Assembly (NCBI GenBank): GCA_027449805.1
Contig: DAIDKY010000008.1
Coordinates: forward strand, 289 to 18,558
DNA from: a bacterium
GTDB lineage: Bacteria > Patescibacteriota > Saccharimonadia > UBA4664
Direction of reading: 5' to 3'
Length of the DNA stretch: 18,270 bases
Shown: one piece after another, positions 1 through 7,089 of the stretch
Layout: every line of letters begins with the position of its first letter
Position numbering within the stretch: the first letter of the stretch is position 1
The notes under the pieces: generated by a model
The model's database searches: none
Seen by the model: the letters and a program-made list of their open reading frames with translations, nothing else
Told to the model about the DNA's origin: nothing
Made by a program: the position numbers and the translations under genes

Positions 1-885
1 CAACCTGATGCAGAGCTTAAAGCCCCGCAGAGCGATAATCTGCTCGATCAGTGGTTGCTTAGCCGACTTAATGAAGTAATCGTCGAGATGACTAAGCAGG
101 CTGATTCCTACCAGATCGCTAGAGCCGTACGTCCGCTGCGCGATTTGGTCGATGACCTGTCTAACTGGTATGTTCGCCGTAGTCGTCGTCGTTTCTCCAA
201 GAATGACAGCGCCGCCGACCAGGCTAGCGCCTATGCTACCCTGCACTATGTTTTGATTCGAATGAGTCAACTGCTGGCGCCGTGGAGTCCGTTCGTTGCC
301 GACAAGATCTATCGCGGCCTCACGGAGGGCATGGACCTGGCGACCAGCGTCCACCTGACCGACTGGCCCGAAGCTGGCGAGGTTAACCAGGCCTTGCTCG
401 ACCAAATGGCGACGACGCGCACCATCGTTACGGCCGGCTTGGCGGAGCGGGCGAGTGCCGGAATCAAGGTGCGCCAGCCGTTGTCTAGCCTCGTTTATAA
501 CGGCTTGGAGCTCTCTGATGGGTTGCTGGGAATTGCCGCCGAAGAAGTCAACGTAAAGTCAGTTCTGCGCGGCGAGGCTGCCGGCGAAGGCACGGTCGTG
601 CTCGATACTACGATGACCCATGAGTTGAAACTGGAAGGGATTATGCGCGATGTCGTGCGTCAGGTGCAGAATGTGCGCAAGGGCGCCGGTCTGGCTGTTG
701 ACGATCGGATTGTTCTGACGCTCGTGCCCGAGGATGCTAACGGCGAGCTGATGCAGGCGATCCAGTTATATGACGATGTCATTAAGGCCGAGACGCTGGC
801 CGATGAGCTTAATTTGGATGGCGTCGGCGGGGAACAGTGTAAGATTAACGGCGAAATGCTCGCGATTCGCGTCGAAAAGAAGTAG
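1..885 (+). CDS. ileS: Isoleucyl-tRNA synthetase, C-terminal part (5' end outside window)
   Basis: Charges tRNA-Ile with isoleucine in the cytoplasm. The frame is open from base 1 to the TAG at 883-885, so only the last 294 codons are seen. The visible part is the anticodon-binding helical domain (the DQWLLSRLN and NWYVRRSRRRF segments are typical of class Ia Ile/Val/Leu synthetases), followed by a C-terminal domain with VVRQVQNVRKGAGL...DDRI. That last motif resembles the eukaryote-like IleS2 type, and the zinc-ribbon with paired cysteines that ends the E. coli-type (IleS1) enzyme is absent. The catalytic HIGH and KMSKS motifs lie upstream, out of view. No obvious terminator follows; the next feature is the inverted repeat at 900-1001. 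The family call is firm; the IleS2 assignment is an inference from the C-terminus alone. Confidence 0.95.
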   Translation, partial: QPDAELKAPQSDNLLDQWLLSRLNEVIVEMTKQADSYQIARAVRPLRDLVDDLSNWYVRRSRRRFSKNDSAADQASAYATLHYVLIRMSQLLAPWSPFVADKIYRGLTEGMDLATSVHLTDWPEAGEVNQALLDQMATTRTIVTAGLAERASAGIKVRQPLSSLVYNGLELSDGLLGIAAEEVNVKSVLRGEAAGEGTVVLDTTMTHELKLEGIMRDVVRQVQNVRKGAGLAVDDRIVLTLVPEDANGELMQAIQLYDDVIKAETLADELNLDGVGGEQCKINGEMLAIRVEKK

Positions 886-899
886 TCGTTTCTGAGCAG

Positions 900-1001
900 G
901 GGGTGCAAAAATGTTGCATAGGCCGAAATGATATCTGTATAAAGGCTCTACAGGGCGATAAAAAAGGCCCAATTATGAGTGGTTCAACATTCTTGCACCC
1001 C
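900..1001. ncRNA. Candidate structured RNA or MITE-like inverted repeat
   Basis: Two 17-base arms, 900-916 and 985-1001, pair with a single mismatch (A909 against C992, which becomes a G.U pair if the minus strand is the RNA). The roughly 68-base interior can form two smaller hairpins: TAGGCC (919-924) with GGCTCTA, one base bulged, and GGGC with GCCC (967-970) around an A-rich loop. It lies between ileS and the parA promoter and has no coding potential I would trust. There is no T-run after the arm on either strand, so it is not an ordinary terminator. I looked for the SRP RNA tetraloop region, hammerhead core and common riboswitch cores and saw none. It could be a small non-coding RNA or a miniature inverted-repeat element; no target-site duplication is evident. 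Confidence 0.35.
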
Positions 1002-1057
1002 TAGGCGAAAAGCTATGGCAAAATTCATCCGCTTGCGTTGCCAGGTCCGCCGTCAGA

Positions 1058-1075
1058 CCCGCCCCGACCCCTCCC
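1058..1075 (-). other. G-quadruplex motif upstream of parA promoter
   Basis: The minus strand reads GGGAGGGGTCGGGGCGGG: four G-tracts of 3, 4, 4 and 3 bases with loops of 1, 2 and 1 bases. Short loops like these are the most stable class of intramolecular quadruplex in vitro. It ends 19 bases upstream of the parA -10 box, close to the place where a -35 element would sit, and no -35 hexamer is recognisable there. Confidence 0.5.
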
Positions 1076-1091
1076 AACCACAAGCACAACC

Positions 1092-1100
1092 TGGTATAAT
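1092..1100 (+). promoter_or_regulatory. Extended -10 promoter of parAB (leaderless)
   Basis: TGG followed by a perfect TATAAT (1095-1100). Counting seven bases from the end of the -10 gives a start site near 1107, only about 3 bases before the GTG start of parA at 1110. There is no ribosome-binding site in between, so the transcript is probably leaderless. No -35 is visible, as often with TGn-extended promoters. Confidence 0.7.
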
Positions 1101-1109
1101 TAGCCTACT

Positions 1110-1874
1110 GTGACCAAGGTAATTGCGATCGCCAACCAGAAAGGTGGAGTTGGAAAGACGACCACCACTATTAACCTCGGGGCCTACCTGGCCGCGGGCA
1201 AGCAGCGCGTACTCATCGTCGATCTCGACCCGCAGGGCAACGCCACGACCGGTCTCGGCATTGCCAAGAACGACCTGAAAACCGACCTCTACGATGTCAT
1301 CGTCGACGGTATTCCGGCGGAGCAGATCGCCATTAAAACGGCCATTAAAAACCTCTCAGTGTTACCGGCATCACCGGTTCTGGCGGCCGCGGAGATCGAA
1401 CTAGTTAAGGCCCAGCGTCGCGAGTTTAAGCTCAAGCAAGCCTTAAAAGATCTACCTTACGATTACATTATTATCGACTGTCCGCCGAGCCTTGGTGTTC
1501 TTACTATTAACGGCTTGGTTGCCGCTCAGGAGCTGATCATCCCGGTGCAGGCAGAGTTCTACGCGCTCGAAGGCCTGGGACAACTCGTCCAAACCGTTCA
1601 GCGGGTGCGCAAGAGTCTTAACCCGGAACTTAACCTTATGGGCGTGCTGCTTACTATGCATAATGGCCGCACCACCTTGTCGGCGCAGGTTCACGAGGAG
1701 GTTATGCGTCATTTTCCCGATAAGGTCTTCGAGACGATCATCCCGCGCAATGTCCGTTTAGCCGAGGCACCTAGTTACGGCAAAGCGATTTCGGATTATG
1801 ATAAGTGGAGCAAAGGGGCAAAAGCCTACAAGAGTTTGGCTAAAGAAGTTATGCAGCGAACAGGAGCGAATTAA
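1110..1874 (+). CDS. parA: Chromosome-partitioning ATPase ParA (Soj family)
   Basis: ParA-type ATPase that binds DNA non-specifically in its ATP form and is stimulated by ParB, driving origin segregation. The deviant Walker A motif KGGVGKTT is at residues 11-18 (signature Lys11, P-loop Lys16). VDLDPQGNATTGL follows around residue 38, and the Walker B region YDYIIIDCPPS comes near residue 125. The length of 254 aa is normal for the small chromosomal Soj class, which lacks the N-terminal HTH of plasmid ParA. The GTG start at 1110 is chosen because the protein begins directly with the conserved beta strand before the P-loop and because the promoter lies immediately upstream. parB follows after 3 bases, so the two form an operon. 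Codon use is like the surrounding core genes. Confidence 0.97.
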   Translation: MTKVIAIANQKGGVGKTTTTINLGAYLAAGKQRVLIVDLDPQGNATTGLGIAKNDLKTDLYDVIVDGIPAEQIAIKTAIKNLSVLPASPVLAAAEIELVKAQRREFKLKQALKDLPYDYIIIDCPPSLGVLTINGLVAAQELIIPVQAEFYALEGLGQLVQTVQRVRKSLNPELNLMGVLLTMHNGRTTLSAQVHEEVMRHFPDKVFETIIPRNVRLAEAPSYGKAISDYDKWSKGAKAYKSLAKEVMQRTGAN

Positions 1875-1877
1875 ACC

Positions 1878-2780
1878 ATGGCAGGATTGAACACAAATAA
1901 TAGCAACAAGCGCGGTCTGGGACGCGGTTTCGACGCCCTGATCCCGACCCAACTCGTCGAAGAGGAGTTTGATGTTACGGCTGCTCCAGCCGAACAGTCG
2001 GCCCTGCGCGAGGTCGCCCCGAGCCTGATCGACCCCAACCCGCACCAGCCTCGCATAGACTTTGAAGCTGGCTCGCTCGAGGAACTCGCCGCCAGTATTC
2101 GGGCTCATGGGGTCTTGCAGCCGCTGGTCGTAACCCTAAAGGGCGATCGTTACGAGCTGATCGCCGGCGAGCGTCGTTTGCGCGCCTCAAAGTTGGCCGG
2201 CCTCAAGACCATTCCGGTTATTGTCAGGACTTACGATGATCAGCAGAAACTCGAACTGGCTATTATCGAGAACCTGCAGCGGGCCGATCTAAACCCGATC
2301 GAGACCGCCACCGCTTATCGCAAACTAATGGATCAGTTCGGCCTCACCAACGAGCAGGTCGGGCAACGCGTGGGCAAGGATCGCTCGACGGTCGCCAATA
2401 CCATGCGCCTGCTTAATCTCCCGCTCGAAGTGAAGCGCGCCGTCTCGGAAGGCAAACTTAGCGAGGGTCATGCCCGCGTCGTCCTCAGCGTTACCGAGCC
2501 AGACAAACAGCAGGAGCTAGCCGACTTGATCGCTAAAAACGGCTGGACGGTACGTCAGGCCGAGGAGTTTGCCCGTGGTTTTCGCGGCCAGGCCGGCACC
2601 AAAGCCAAGGCCGAGGCGCGCCTGAGCAACTCGAGCGATTACACACGTGCATTAGGTGATTACCTGGGTACCAAAGTTACCCAGACGCACACTGCCAAAG
2701 GCGGCAAACTCGTCATCGAGTATTATTCCGACGAGGAATTAGATCGGATCTATCAGACCATTCGCGGCGAAGAGGTCTAA
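1878..2780 (+). CDS. parB: Chromosome-partitioning protein ParB (Spo0J family)
   Basis: Centromere-binding CTPase clamp that loads at parS sites and spreads along DNA, partner of ParA. At 300 aa it has the usual size. In order it shows an N-terminal GLGRGFDALIP motif (residues 13-23) that in the family stimulates ParA, the CTP-binding ParB/Srx domain with the GERRLR box at 97-102 and ENLQR shortly after, a helix-turn-helix around LTNEQVGQRVGKDRSTVANT, and a C-terminal dimerisation segment. An AGGAG at about 1862-1866 lies inside the end of parA, somewhat far from the ATG; translation is probably coupled to parA. The TAA stop overlaps the stop of lepB on the other strand. I found no parS palindrome with the TGTTTCACGTGAAACA consensus in this window. 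Confidence 0.97.
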   Translation: MAGLNTNNSNKRGLGRGFDALIPTQLVEEEFDVTAAPAEQSALREVAPSLIDPNPHQPRIDFEAGSLEELAASIRAHGVLQPLVVTLKGDRYELIAGERRLRASKLAGLKTIPVIVRTYDDQQKLELAIIENLQRADLNPIETATAYRKLMDQFGLTNEQVGQRVGKDRSTVANTMRLLNLPLEVKRAVSEGKLSEGHARVVLSVTEPDKQQELADLIAKNGWTVRQAEEFARGFRGQAGTKAKAEARLSNSSDYTRALGDYLGTKVTQTHTAKGGKLVIEYYSDEELDRIYQTIRGEEV

Positions 2781-2786
2781 AAGACC
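2774..2786. terminator. Short hairpin over the convergent parB/lepB stop codons
   Basis: GGTCT-AAA-AGACC forms a 5-bp stem over the overlapping TAA (plus) and TAG (minus) stops, followed on the plus strand by TTTATTT. The stem is short, so termination would be weak, but it reads symmetrically and sits exactly between convergent genes. Confidence 0.4.
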
Positions 2787-3415
2787 TTTATTTGATCGAG
2801 CGGCAGTAGGCGTAAGACGACATCGCCGATTATGTAAGACGACGGCACCGGGCCCCACTGGCGAGAGTCGTAAGAACCGCCGTCGCTGCGGTTATCGCCC
2901 ATAACAAAGACGTTTCCAGGTGGTACGACATAGTCGGTATCCTCTAGTGTTACGGTATTGGCCGGTTCGTAGGTGGCGTCGGGGTTAAAACCGTTCGGGT
3001 TGTCCTTATTGTAGATCGTTACCTTGCCGTTCTTAACGACGACGCGGTCGCCGGGGATGCCGATTACGCGCTTAACGAAGACTTTGGTCGGGTCGAGCGG
3101 GAAGTGGAAGACGATGATCTGGCCGCGCGCCGGAATGTAGACCTCGTTCTTGTGACCAAAGGTACGTCCGATCTGAGCACCGGTATCACCGAGCTTGGAG
3201 ATAATTAGATAATCGGTGTTGTTCAGGGTCGGTACCATACTGGTCCCAACGACGTGATAAGCCTGAAAGACGAACAGATGCAAGATAATGACGATAGCGA
3301 TCGGAAAGAGAAACCACGAGAAGATTGCTCCGGCCCAGTCGGTCAGACGGCTGGTTGCGGTACGGAGCTTGGGGGGTTGTTCTGGCTTCTCTGGAGCGGG
3401 TGTTTCGGGGTTCAT
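2777..3415 (-). CDS. lepB: Signal peptidase I
   Basis: Membrane serine protease that removes signal peptides from exported proteins. 212 aa: a proline-rich cytosolic N-terminus, one transmembrane helix (about residues 28-50), then the catalytic domain. The nucleophile is Ser59 in the GTSMVPTL box, and the general base is Lys115 in VKRVIGIPGD. The C-terminal box VMGDNR..S.DSR.WGPV is complete. The start at 3415 is preceded by a TATACT box only 9 bases away and by no ribosome-binding site, so a leaderless message is likely. It is transcribed divergently from the LCP gene and convergently with parB. An insertion of about 40 residues (roughly 125-165) between the catalytic Lys box and the GDNR box is normal for Gram-positive-like enzymes. 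Confidence 0.97.
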   Translation of the reverse strand: MNPETPAPEKPEQPPKLRTATSRLTDWAGAIFSWFLFPIAIVIILHLFVFQAYHVVGTSMVPTLNNTDYLIISKLGDTGAQIGRTFGHKNEVYIPARGQIIVFHFPLDPTKVFVKRVIGIPGDRVVVKNGKVTIYNKDNPNGFNPDATYEPANTVTLEDTDYVVPPGNVFVMGDNRSDGGSYDSRQWGPVPSSYIIGDVVLRLLPLDQIKVF

Positions 3416-3424
3416 ATAGTCTCG

Positions 3425-3453
3425 AGTATAAGGGGACGAGCAGATTGGTACAA
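3425..3453 (-). promoter_or_regulatory. lepB promoter (leaderless)
   Basis: On the minus strand TTGTAC (3453-3448), a 17-base spacer and TATACT (3430-3425). The predicted start site near 3418 is 3 bases from the ATG at 3415. It lies back to back with the promoter of the divergent LCP gene. Confidence 0.6.
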
Positions 3454-3456
3454 GCC

Positions 3457-3484
3457 TTTACCGCCTCGGCCGGCCTGTTATACT
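3457..3484 (+). promoter_or_regulatory. LCP gene promoter (leaderless, extended -10)
   Basis: TTTACC (3457-3462), a 16-base spacer, then TGT-TATACT with TATACT at 3479-3484. The predicted transcript start at about 3491 is 2 bases before the ATG at 3493. This decides the start codon: the frame is open further upstream to 3325, but that extension would include the promoter and overlap lepB. Confidence 0.65.
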
Positions 3485-3492
3485 TAAGAGTA

Positions 3493-4986
3493 ATGAACCC
3501 TCGAATTCCTGGTGGCGAAGGCCGTTCAATCGACTCAGTTCGCCGCGTAGACGGCTTTACTCGGCGTCCACCGGCGCCGTTGCCGACGGCTCATCCGACA
3601 GCTTCGCCGGCATTGCGCGCCACTCCTCGTCAGGTGCATCGTCGGCGTCAACAAAAGCGGCGCCAATGGTTGCGTTGGAGCGTTTTGGCAGTTTCAGGGC
3701 TTGTTCTGGTGATCGGTCTCTTCTTGGGTATAGAAGTCGTCCTTGCCGCCAACCGCGTAATTGCTAAAGCCGGTAAAGGCGCCCCTGCCTTAGATGGTAA
3801 GATCACTGCCTCGACCCTCAAGGGGGAAGGCGACGGACGTATTAATATACTTGTTTTGGGTATCGGTGGCTATGGCCATAGCGGGTCAGATTTGAGCGAT
3901 ACGATGATGGTTATTAGTATCGACCCCAAGACCAAGGACGTTGCTATGCTGTCTATCCCGCGTGATCTCTATGTCAAGATTCCGGGCTATGGCTACGGCA
4001 AGATCAACGCGGCCAATGCAGACGGCGGCCCGGCGCTGGCCGAGCAGGTCGTCTCCGGCATCTTGAACTTGCCGATACATTACTACATACAGGTCGACTT
4101 TTCGGGCTTTAAACAGGCCGTTGATGCCGTCGGCGGGGTCGATATCAATGTCGCAACGACCCTGTATGACAAGATGTATCCATGTGATGTCGGCTATGGT
4201 ATTTGTCCTTATTATCAGCCAGCCGGTCAAATCCATATGAACGGCGAGGCAGCGCTAAAATATTCGCGTTGCCGTCATGATCAACCGGTTGGCGATTGCG
4301 GCGATGATACCGGACGCGCGGCCCGCCAGCAGCAGGTTATCGCCGCCTTACGCCAAAAGGCGCTCTCGGCCGGTACTCTCACTAATCCGTTAAAGATTGC
4401 CGGACTCGTCAATGCGGTCGGCGATCATGTAAAGACTGATTTGCAATTAAACGATATTGAACAGTTAGCGCTAATCATCAAAGACGTCGATCCCTCCAAG
4501 GTAGTCAACGCGGTACCACAGTTTACGGGCCCGAACGCTATCCTCATGCCAGAAAGTAACGCAGCCGGATCGGTTCTCGTTCCGCGGGCGGGGGAGTTTA
4601 ATTACAGCGATCTCCAGAATCTAGCTCACTCAATCTTCGTTGACCACTATATTACGAGCGAGAACGCCCTCGTTCAGGTCGAAAATGGCTCAAACGCAGC
4701 GGGGCTTGGCTCAACTGTCGTAACCAGCCTAAAGGCTTCGCATTACAACGTCCTGCCTCCAATTAACGCGCCTAGTCTGTACGCCAAGACCGAAATTATC
4801 GACTATACCGGCGGCAAGAAACCCTACACCATTAACTACCTTCAACAGCGTTTCGGCGTAACGGCGGTGCGACAGACACGGCCGGCTAATACATCGACAG
4901 CCACAGCGAGCCCCGACATTGTAGTCATTATGGGAAGTGATTATGCTAGCGCTCAGGCTCGCAGCGCTGTATCATCAACGCCATGA
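3493..4986 (+). CDS. LytR-CpsA-Psr (LCP) family cell-wall glycopolymer transferase
   Basis: LCP enzymes transfer undecaprenyl-linked glycopolymers to peptidoglycan on the outer face of the membrane. 497 aa from the ATG at 3493: a basic, Pro-rich cytosolic tail, one transmembrane helix (about 62-86), then the LCP domain from about 115. Expected active-site elements are present: SDTMMV (135-140), SIPRD (154-158) and the YSR of residues 257-259 with RAARQQ downstream (275-280), which supply the Asp/Arg residues that bind the pyrophosphate. A LytR_C domain begins near VQVENGSNAAGLGS. Four cysteines (231, 238, 260, 269) sit in a loop of the extracellular domain and could form disulfides. The last codons overlap the start of the next gene (ATGA), indicating coupling. 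The in-frame upstream extension to 3325 is rejected because it runs through the promoter. Confidence 0.92.
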   Translation: MNPRIPGGEGRSIDSVRRVDGFTRRPPAPLPTAHPTASPALRATPRQVHRRRQQKRRQWLRWSVLAVSGLVLVIGLFLGIEVVLAANRVIAKAGKGAPALDGKITASTLKGEGDGRINILVLGIGGYGHSGSDLSDTMMVISIDPKTKDVAMLSIPRDLYVKIPGYGYGKINAANADGGPALAEQVVSGILNLPIHYYIQVDFSGFKQAVDAVGGVDINVATTLYDKMYPCDVGYGICPYYQPAGQIHMNGEAALKYSRCRHDQPVGDCGDDTGRAARQQQVIAALRQKALSAGTLTNPLKIAGLVNAVGDHVKTDLQLNDIEQLALIIKDVDPSKVVNAVPQFTGPNAILMPESNAAGSVLVPRAGEFNYSDLQNLAHSIFVDHYITSENALVQVENGSNAAGLGSTVVTSLKASHYNVLPPINAPSLYAKTEIIDYTGGKKPYTINYLQQRFGVTAVRQTRPANTSTATASPDIVVIMGSDYASAQARSAVSSTP

Positions 4987-5714
4987 AGCCATTAATCCAG
5001 CGCGCTTTCGTCTCGGCGGCACTAGCTGCTTTCGTCTGGTTGGCGAGCGTTCATAACTTTGTTGCGATTGCCTTGATCGTCGTGGGGCTGGTTGAGCTCC
5101 CGACTTATCGTCGTCGTCCAACTAAGGCCGAGCTTCTTGCGGTTGTCCCGGAGGTTGCCGCCGGGCTGAGCTTTGTGCTCCTGATTGCTCTTTTCCCGCG
5201 AGCCTTGACGCAGATTGCCTTGGCGTTGATCTATGCCGGCTGGCGTTTCTGGTTGGTTCAAGTAGAGGATAATACATCGTCACAGGTGGCAGCTGCTTTT
5301 ATTAATCAGCTGCTACTATTCGAAAGCATCTTTTTAGTTGCGGCAATTTGGCACCCGGGCAGAGTCATCATCTTGGCCCTTGTCTGGATTACAAGCTTTA
5401 TACTAGTGTATCAACTGCTCGAAAGCCGTAACGATCGCAGTGCCGGAGTCTTGGCCGCCGCCTGGGCGCTTGTCGTGACTGAGGCTGCCTGGGTCTTCTC
5501 GGCCTGGCTCGTCTCTTACGTAATCGCCGGAGGCTATGTAGTGGTGCCGCAGCCGACCATTGTTTTGGGCGGGTTGGCCTACTGTGCGGGGAGTATTTAT
5601 TTAGCCCAACGCCAAGGCAAACTTAGTCGTACCCGGCTGAGCGAGTACCTTGTAATAACCCTAATCTTGATCGTGATCGTCATCACCGGAACTGCTTGGC
5701 GCGGCTCGATATAG
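4983..5714 (+). CDS. Polytopic membrane protein of unknown function
   Basis: 243 aa with about eight or nine hydrophobic segments separated by short loops; basic loops (YRRRPTKAE near 42-50, ESRND, QRQGKLSRTRL) suggest cytosolic sides. I do not recognise the family, and no catalytic motif stands out. The ATG overlaps the stop of the LCP gene in an ATGA, so it is co-translated with it, and htrA follows 70 bases later. By position it may act with the LCP enzyme in the cell envelope, for example in handling a lipid-linked substrate, but that is only association. Base composition is like the neighbours. Confidence 0.85.
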   Translation: MKPLIQRAFVSAALAAFVWLASVHNFVAIALIVVGLVELPTYRRRPTKAELLAVVPEVAAGLSFVLLIALFPRALTQIALALIYAGWRFWLVQVEDNTSSQVAAAFINQLLLFESIFLVAAIWHPGRVIILALVWITSFILVYQLLESRNDRSAGVLAAAWALVVTEAAWVFSAWLVSYVIAGGYVVVPQPTIVLGGLAYCAGSIYLAQRQGKLSRTRLSEYLVITLILIVIVITGTAWRGSI

Positions 5715-5749
5715 CAAGGCGAATTATCAGCTTTTTCTCAGTTTAAACG

Positions 5750-5777
5750 TGATACCATAACAAGGAAGTTAAGAGGG
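5750..5777 (+). promoter_or_regulatory. htrA promoter and ribosome-binding site
   Basis: TGA-TACCAT extended -10 (5750-5758) gives a transcript start near 5765. AGAGGG (5772-5777) stands 7 bases before the GTG at 5785. This is a message with a leader and Shine-Dalgarno site, in contrast to several leaderless genes in the window. Confidence 0.5.
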
Positions 5778-5784
5778 AATAATC

Positions 5785-7026
5785 GTGTCCGAATCAGTTA
5801 AAGCCTCCGACCCGGTCGTAAAACCAGTTGTTATTCCGGCAACAAAACCATCACCAACTGCTTCGGAAGCCTCGTCGTCTACGAGTGAGCGTTCGATACC
5901 GTATACCCTTGCTAAGCGGCTGATAATTTGGAGTCTAATCTTCGGGCTAGTTGGCGGAGGCGCCGGCTCCTATATTTATATTCGCTTTTTTGCCAGTTCG
6001 ATTCCGATAAATAAGCAGCAGCTCGTCGTCCAAGAGAGCTCGGCCGTGGTCGATGTTGCCAAGGCCGTTTCACCGAGCGTTGTCTCGATTACGACTAAGA
6101 CGGTTCAGCCGGGCGTATCGATCTTTGGTCTTTCCACGGGCAACTCAACTACCCAGGAGGGTGCCGGTACAGGTATGATCTTGACCAGCGACGGTTTGAT
6201 TCTAACCAACAACCATGTCATCGCTGGAGGCGGCACGATTACTGTCTTTACCTCGGATGGAAAGCAGTACAAGGGTACCGTGGTGGCTAGCAACCCGACT
6301 CAGGATTACGCCTTTGTCCGTATTGGTGCTACCGGTTTAACTCCGGTTAAACTAGGCGACTCGAGTTCGGTTCAAGTCGGCCAAAGCGTCGTTGCAATCG
6401 GTAACGCTCTAGGTCAGTTTAATAATACGGTGACCAGCGGTATTATCTCGGGCAAGGGTCGGCCGGTTACGGCCAGCGACAGCGGCAATAGCACTCAATC
6501 GAGCGCCGAGAACTTGCAGGACCTCTTTCAGACCGACGCCGCCATTAACCCCGGCAATTCCGGTGGTCCGCTGGTTAATCTGGCCGGTCAGGTCATCGGC
6601 ATGAACACCGCCGTCGCCGGAAACGCCCAGAATATCGGCTTCGCCATCCCGATCAATGAGATCAAAACAGCTATTGCGAGCGTTAAGTCGACCGGAACTA
6701 TTGAGCGCCCGTACCTCGGTGTACGCTACGAGCCAATCACTCCGGATGTCGTTGCCAGCCAAAACCTTAGCGTAAGCCAGGGCGCTCTGGTTATCGGCGA
6801 TGCCCAAAACGCAGCTGTTGTACCTGGCTCGCCGGCCGACAAAGCCGGTCTAAAGAGCGGCGATATCATTACCAAAGTCGACGGCCAGGTTATCGACAGC
6901 AACCATTCGCTCACCTCGGTGATCGCCAACTACAAGCCGGGCGACAAGGTTACTCTGACGATCATTCGTGGCGGAAAGACGCAGACGGTCACCGTGACCC
7001 TCGGCACCGTTCCCAGCGGCATCTAG
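5785..7026 (+). CDS. HtrA/DegP-like membrane-anchored serine protease with PDZ domain
   Basis: S1C-family protease for misfolded or regulatory envelope proteins. 413 aa: a Ser/Thr/Pro-rich cytosolic tail, one transmembrane helix (about 45-70), a trypsin-like domain and one C-terminal PDZ domain (about 308-410). The catalytic triad is intact: His144 in ILTNNHVIAGG, Asp174 in QDYAFVRI and Ser259 in NPGNSGGPLV. The Asp motif is slightly unusual, since most HtrA proteins have DLAV where this has DYAF. The PDZ carboxylate-binding loop reads YLGVRY, and GLKSGDIITKVDG is typical. The GTG start has a good ribosome-binding site. The inverted repeat at 7053-7076 follows and separates it from the convergent gene. 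The anchored single-PDZ layout is of the B. subtilis HtrA/HtrB kind. Confidence 0.95.
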   Translation: MSESVKASDPVVKPVVIPATKPSPTASEASSSTSERSIPYTLAKRLIIWSLIFGLVGGGAGSYIYIRFFASSIPINKQQLVVQESSAVVDVAKAVSPSVVSITTKTVQPGVSIFGLSTGNSTTQEGAGTGMILTSDGLILTNNHVIAGGGTITVFTSDGKQYKGTVVASNPTQDYAFVRIGATGLTPVKLGDSSSVQVGQSVVAIGNALGQFNNTVTSGIISGKGRPVTASDSGNSTQSSAENLQDLFQTDAAINPGNSGGPLVNLAGQVIGMNTAVAGNAQNIGFAIPINEIKTAIASVKSTGTIERPYLGVRYEPITPDVVASQNLSVSQGALVIGDAQNAAVVPGSPADKAGLKSGDIITKVDGQVIDSNHSLTSVIANYKPGDKVTLTIIRGGKTQTVTVTLGTVPSGI

Positions 7027-7052
7027 AGACTAAGAGAGGTTATAAAAGTAAT

Positions 7053-7076
7053 ACCGCCCATGTAGCCATGGGCGGT
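7053..7076. terminator. Terminator hairpin between convergent genes
   Basis: A perfect 10-bp stem, ACCGCCCATG (7053-7062) and CATGGGCGGT (7067-7076), with a TAGC loop. On the plus strand it is followed by TCGTTTTG; on the minus strand by ATTACTTTTA. It lies in the 63-base gap between htrA and the convergent membrane-protein gene and probably ends both transcripts. Confidence 0.75.
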
Positions 7077-7089
7077 TCGTTTTGATGTC

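Noticed and set aside
766..972. Minus-strand frame of 68 codons over the ileS 3' end and the inverted repeat
   Set aside because: It lies mostly antisense to ileS, has no ribosome-binding site and no family features.
900..1001. SRP (4.5S) RNA or 6S RNA
   Set aside because: The conserved SRP apical loop sequence is absent, and the element is much shorter than 6S RNA with no matching bubble.
886..1109. tRNA gene as an integration site
   Set aside because: No cloverleaf, anticodon arm or T-loop sequence could be placed here or downstream of proS.
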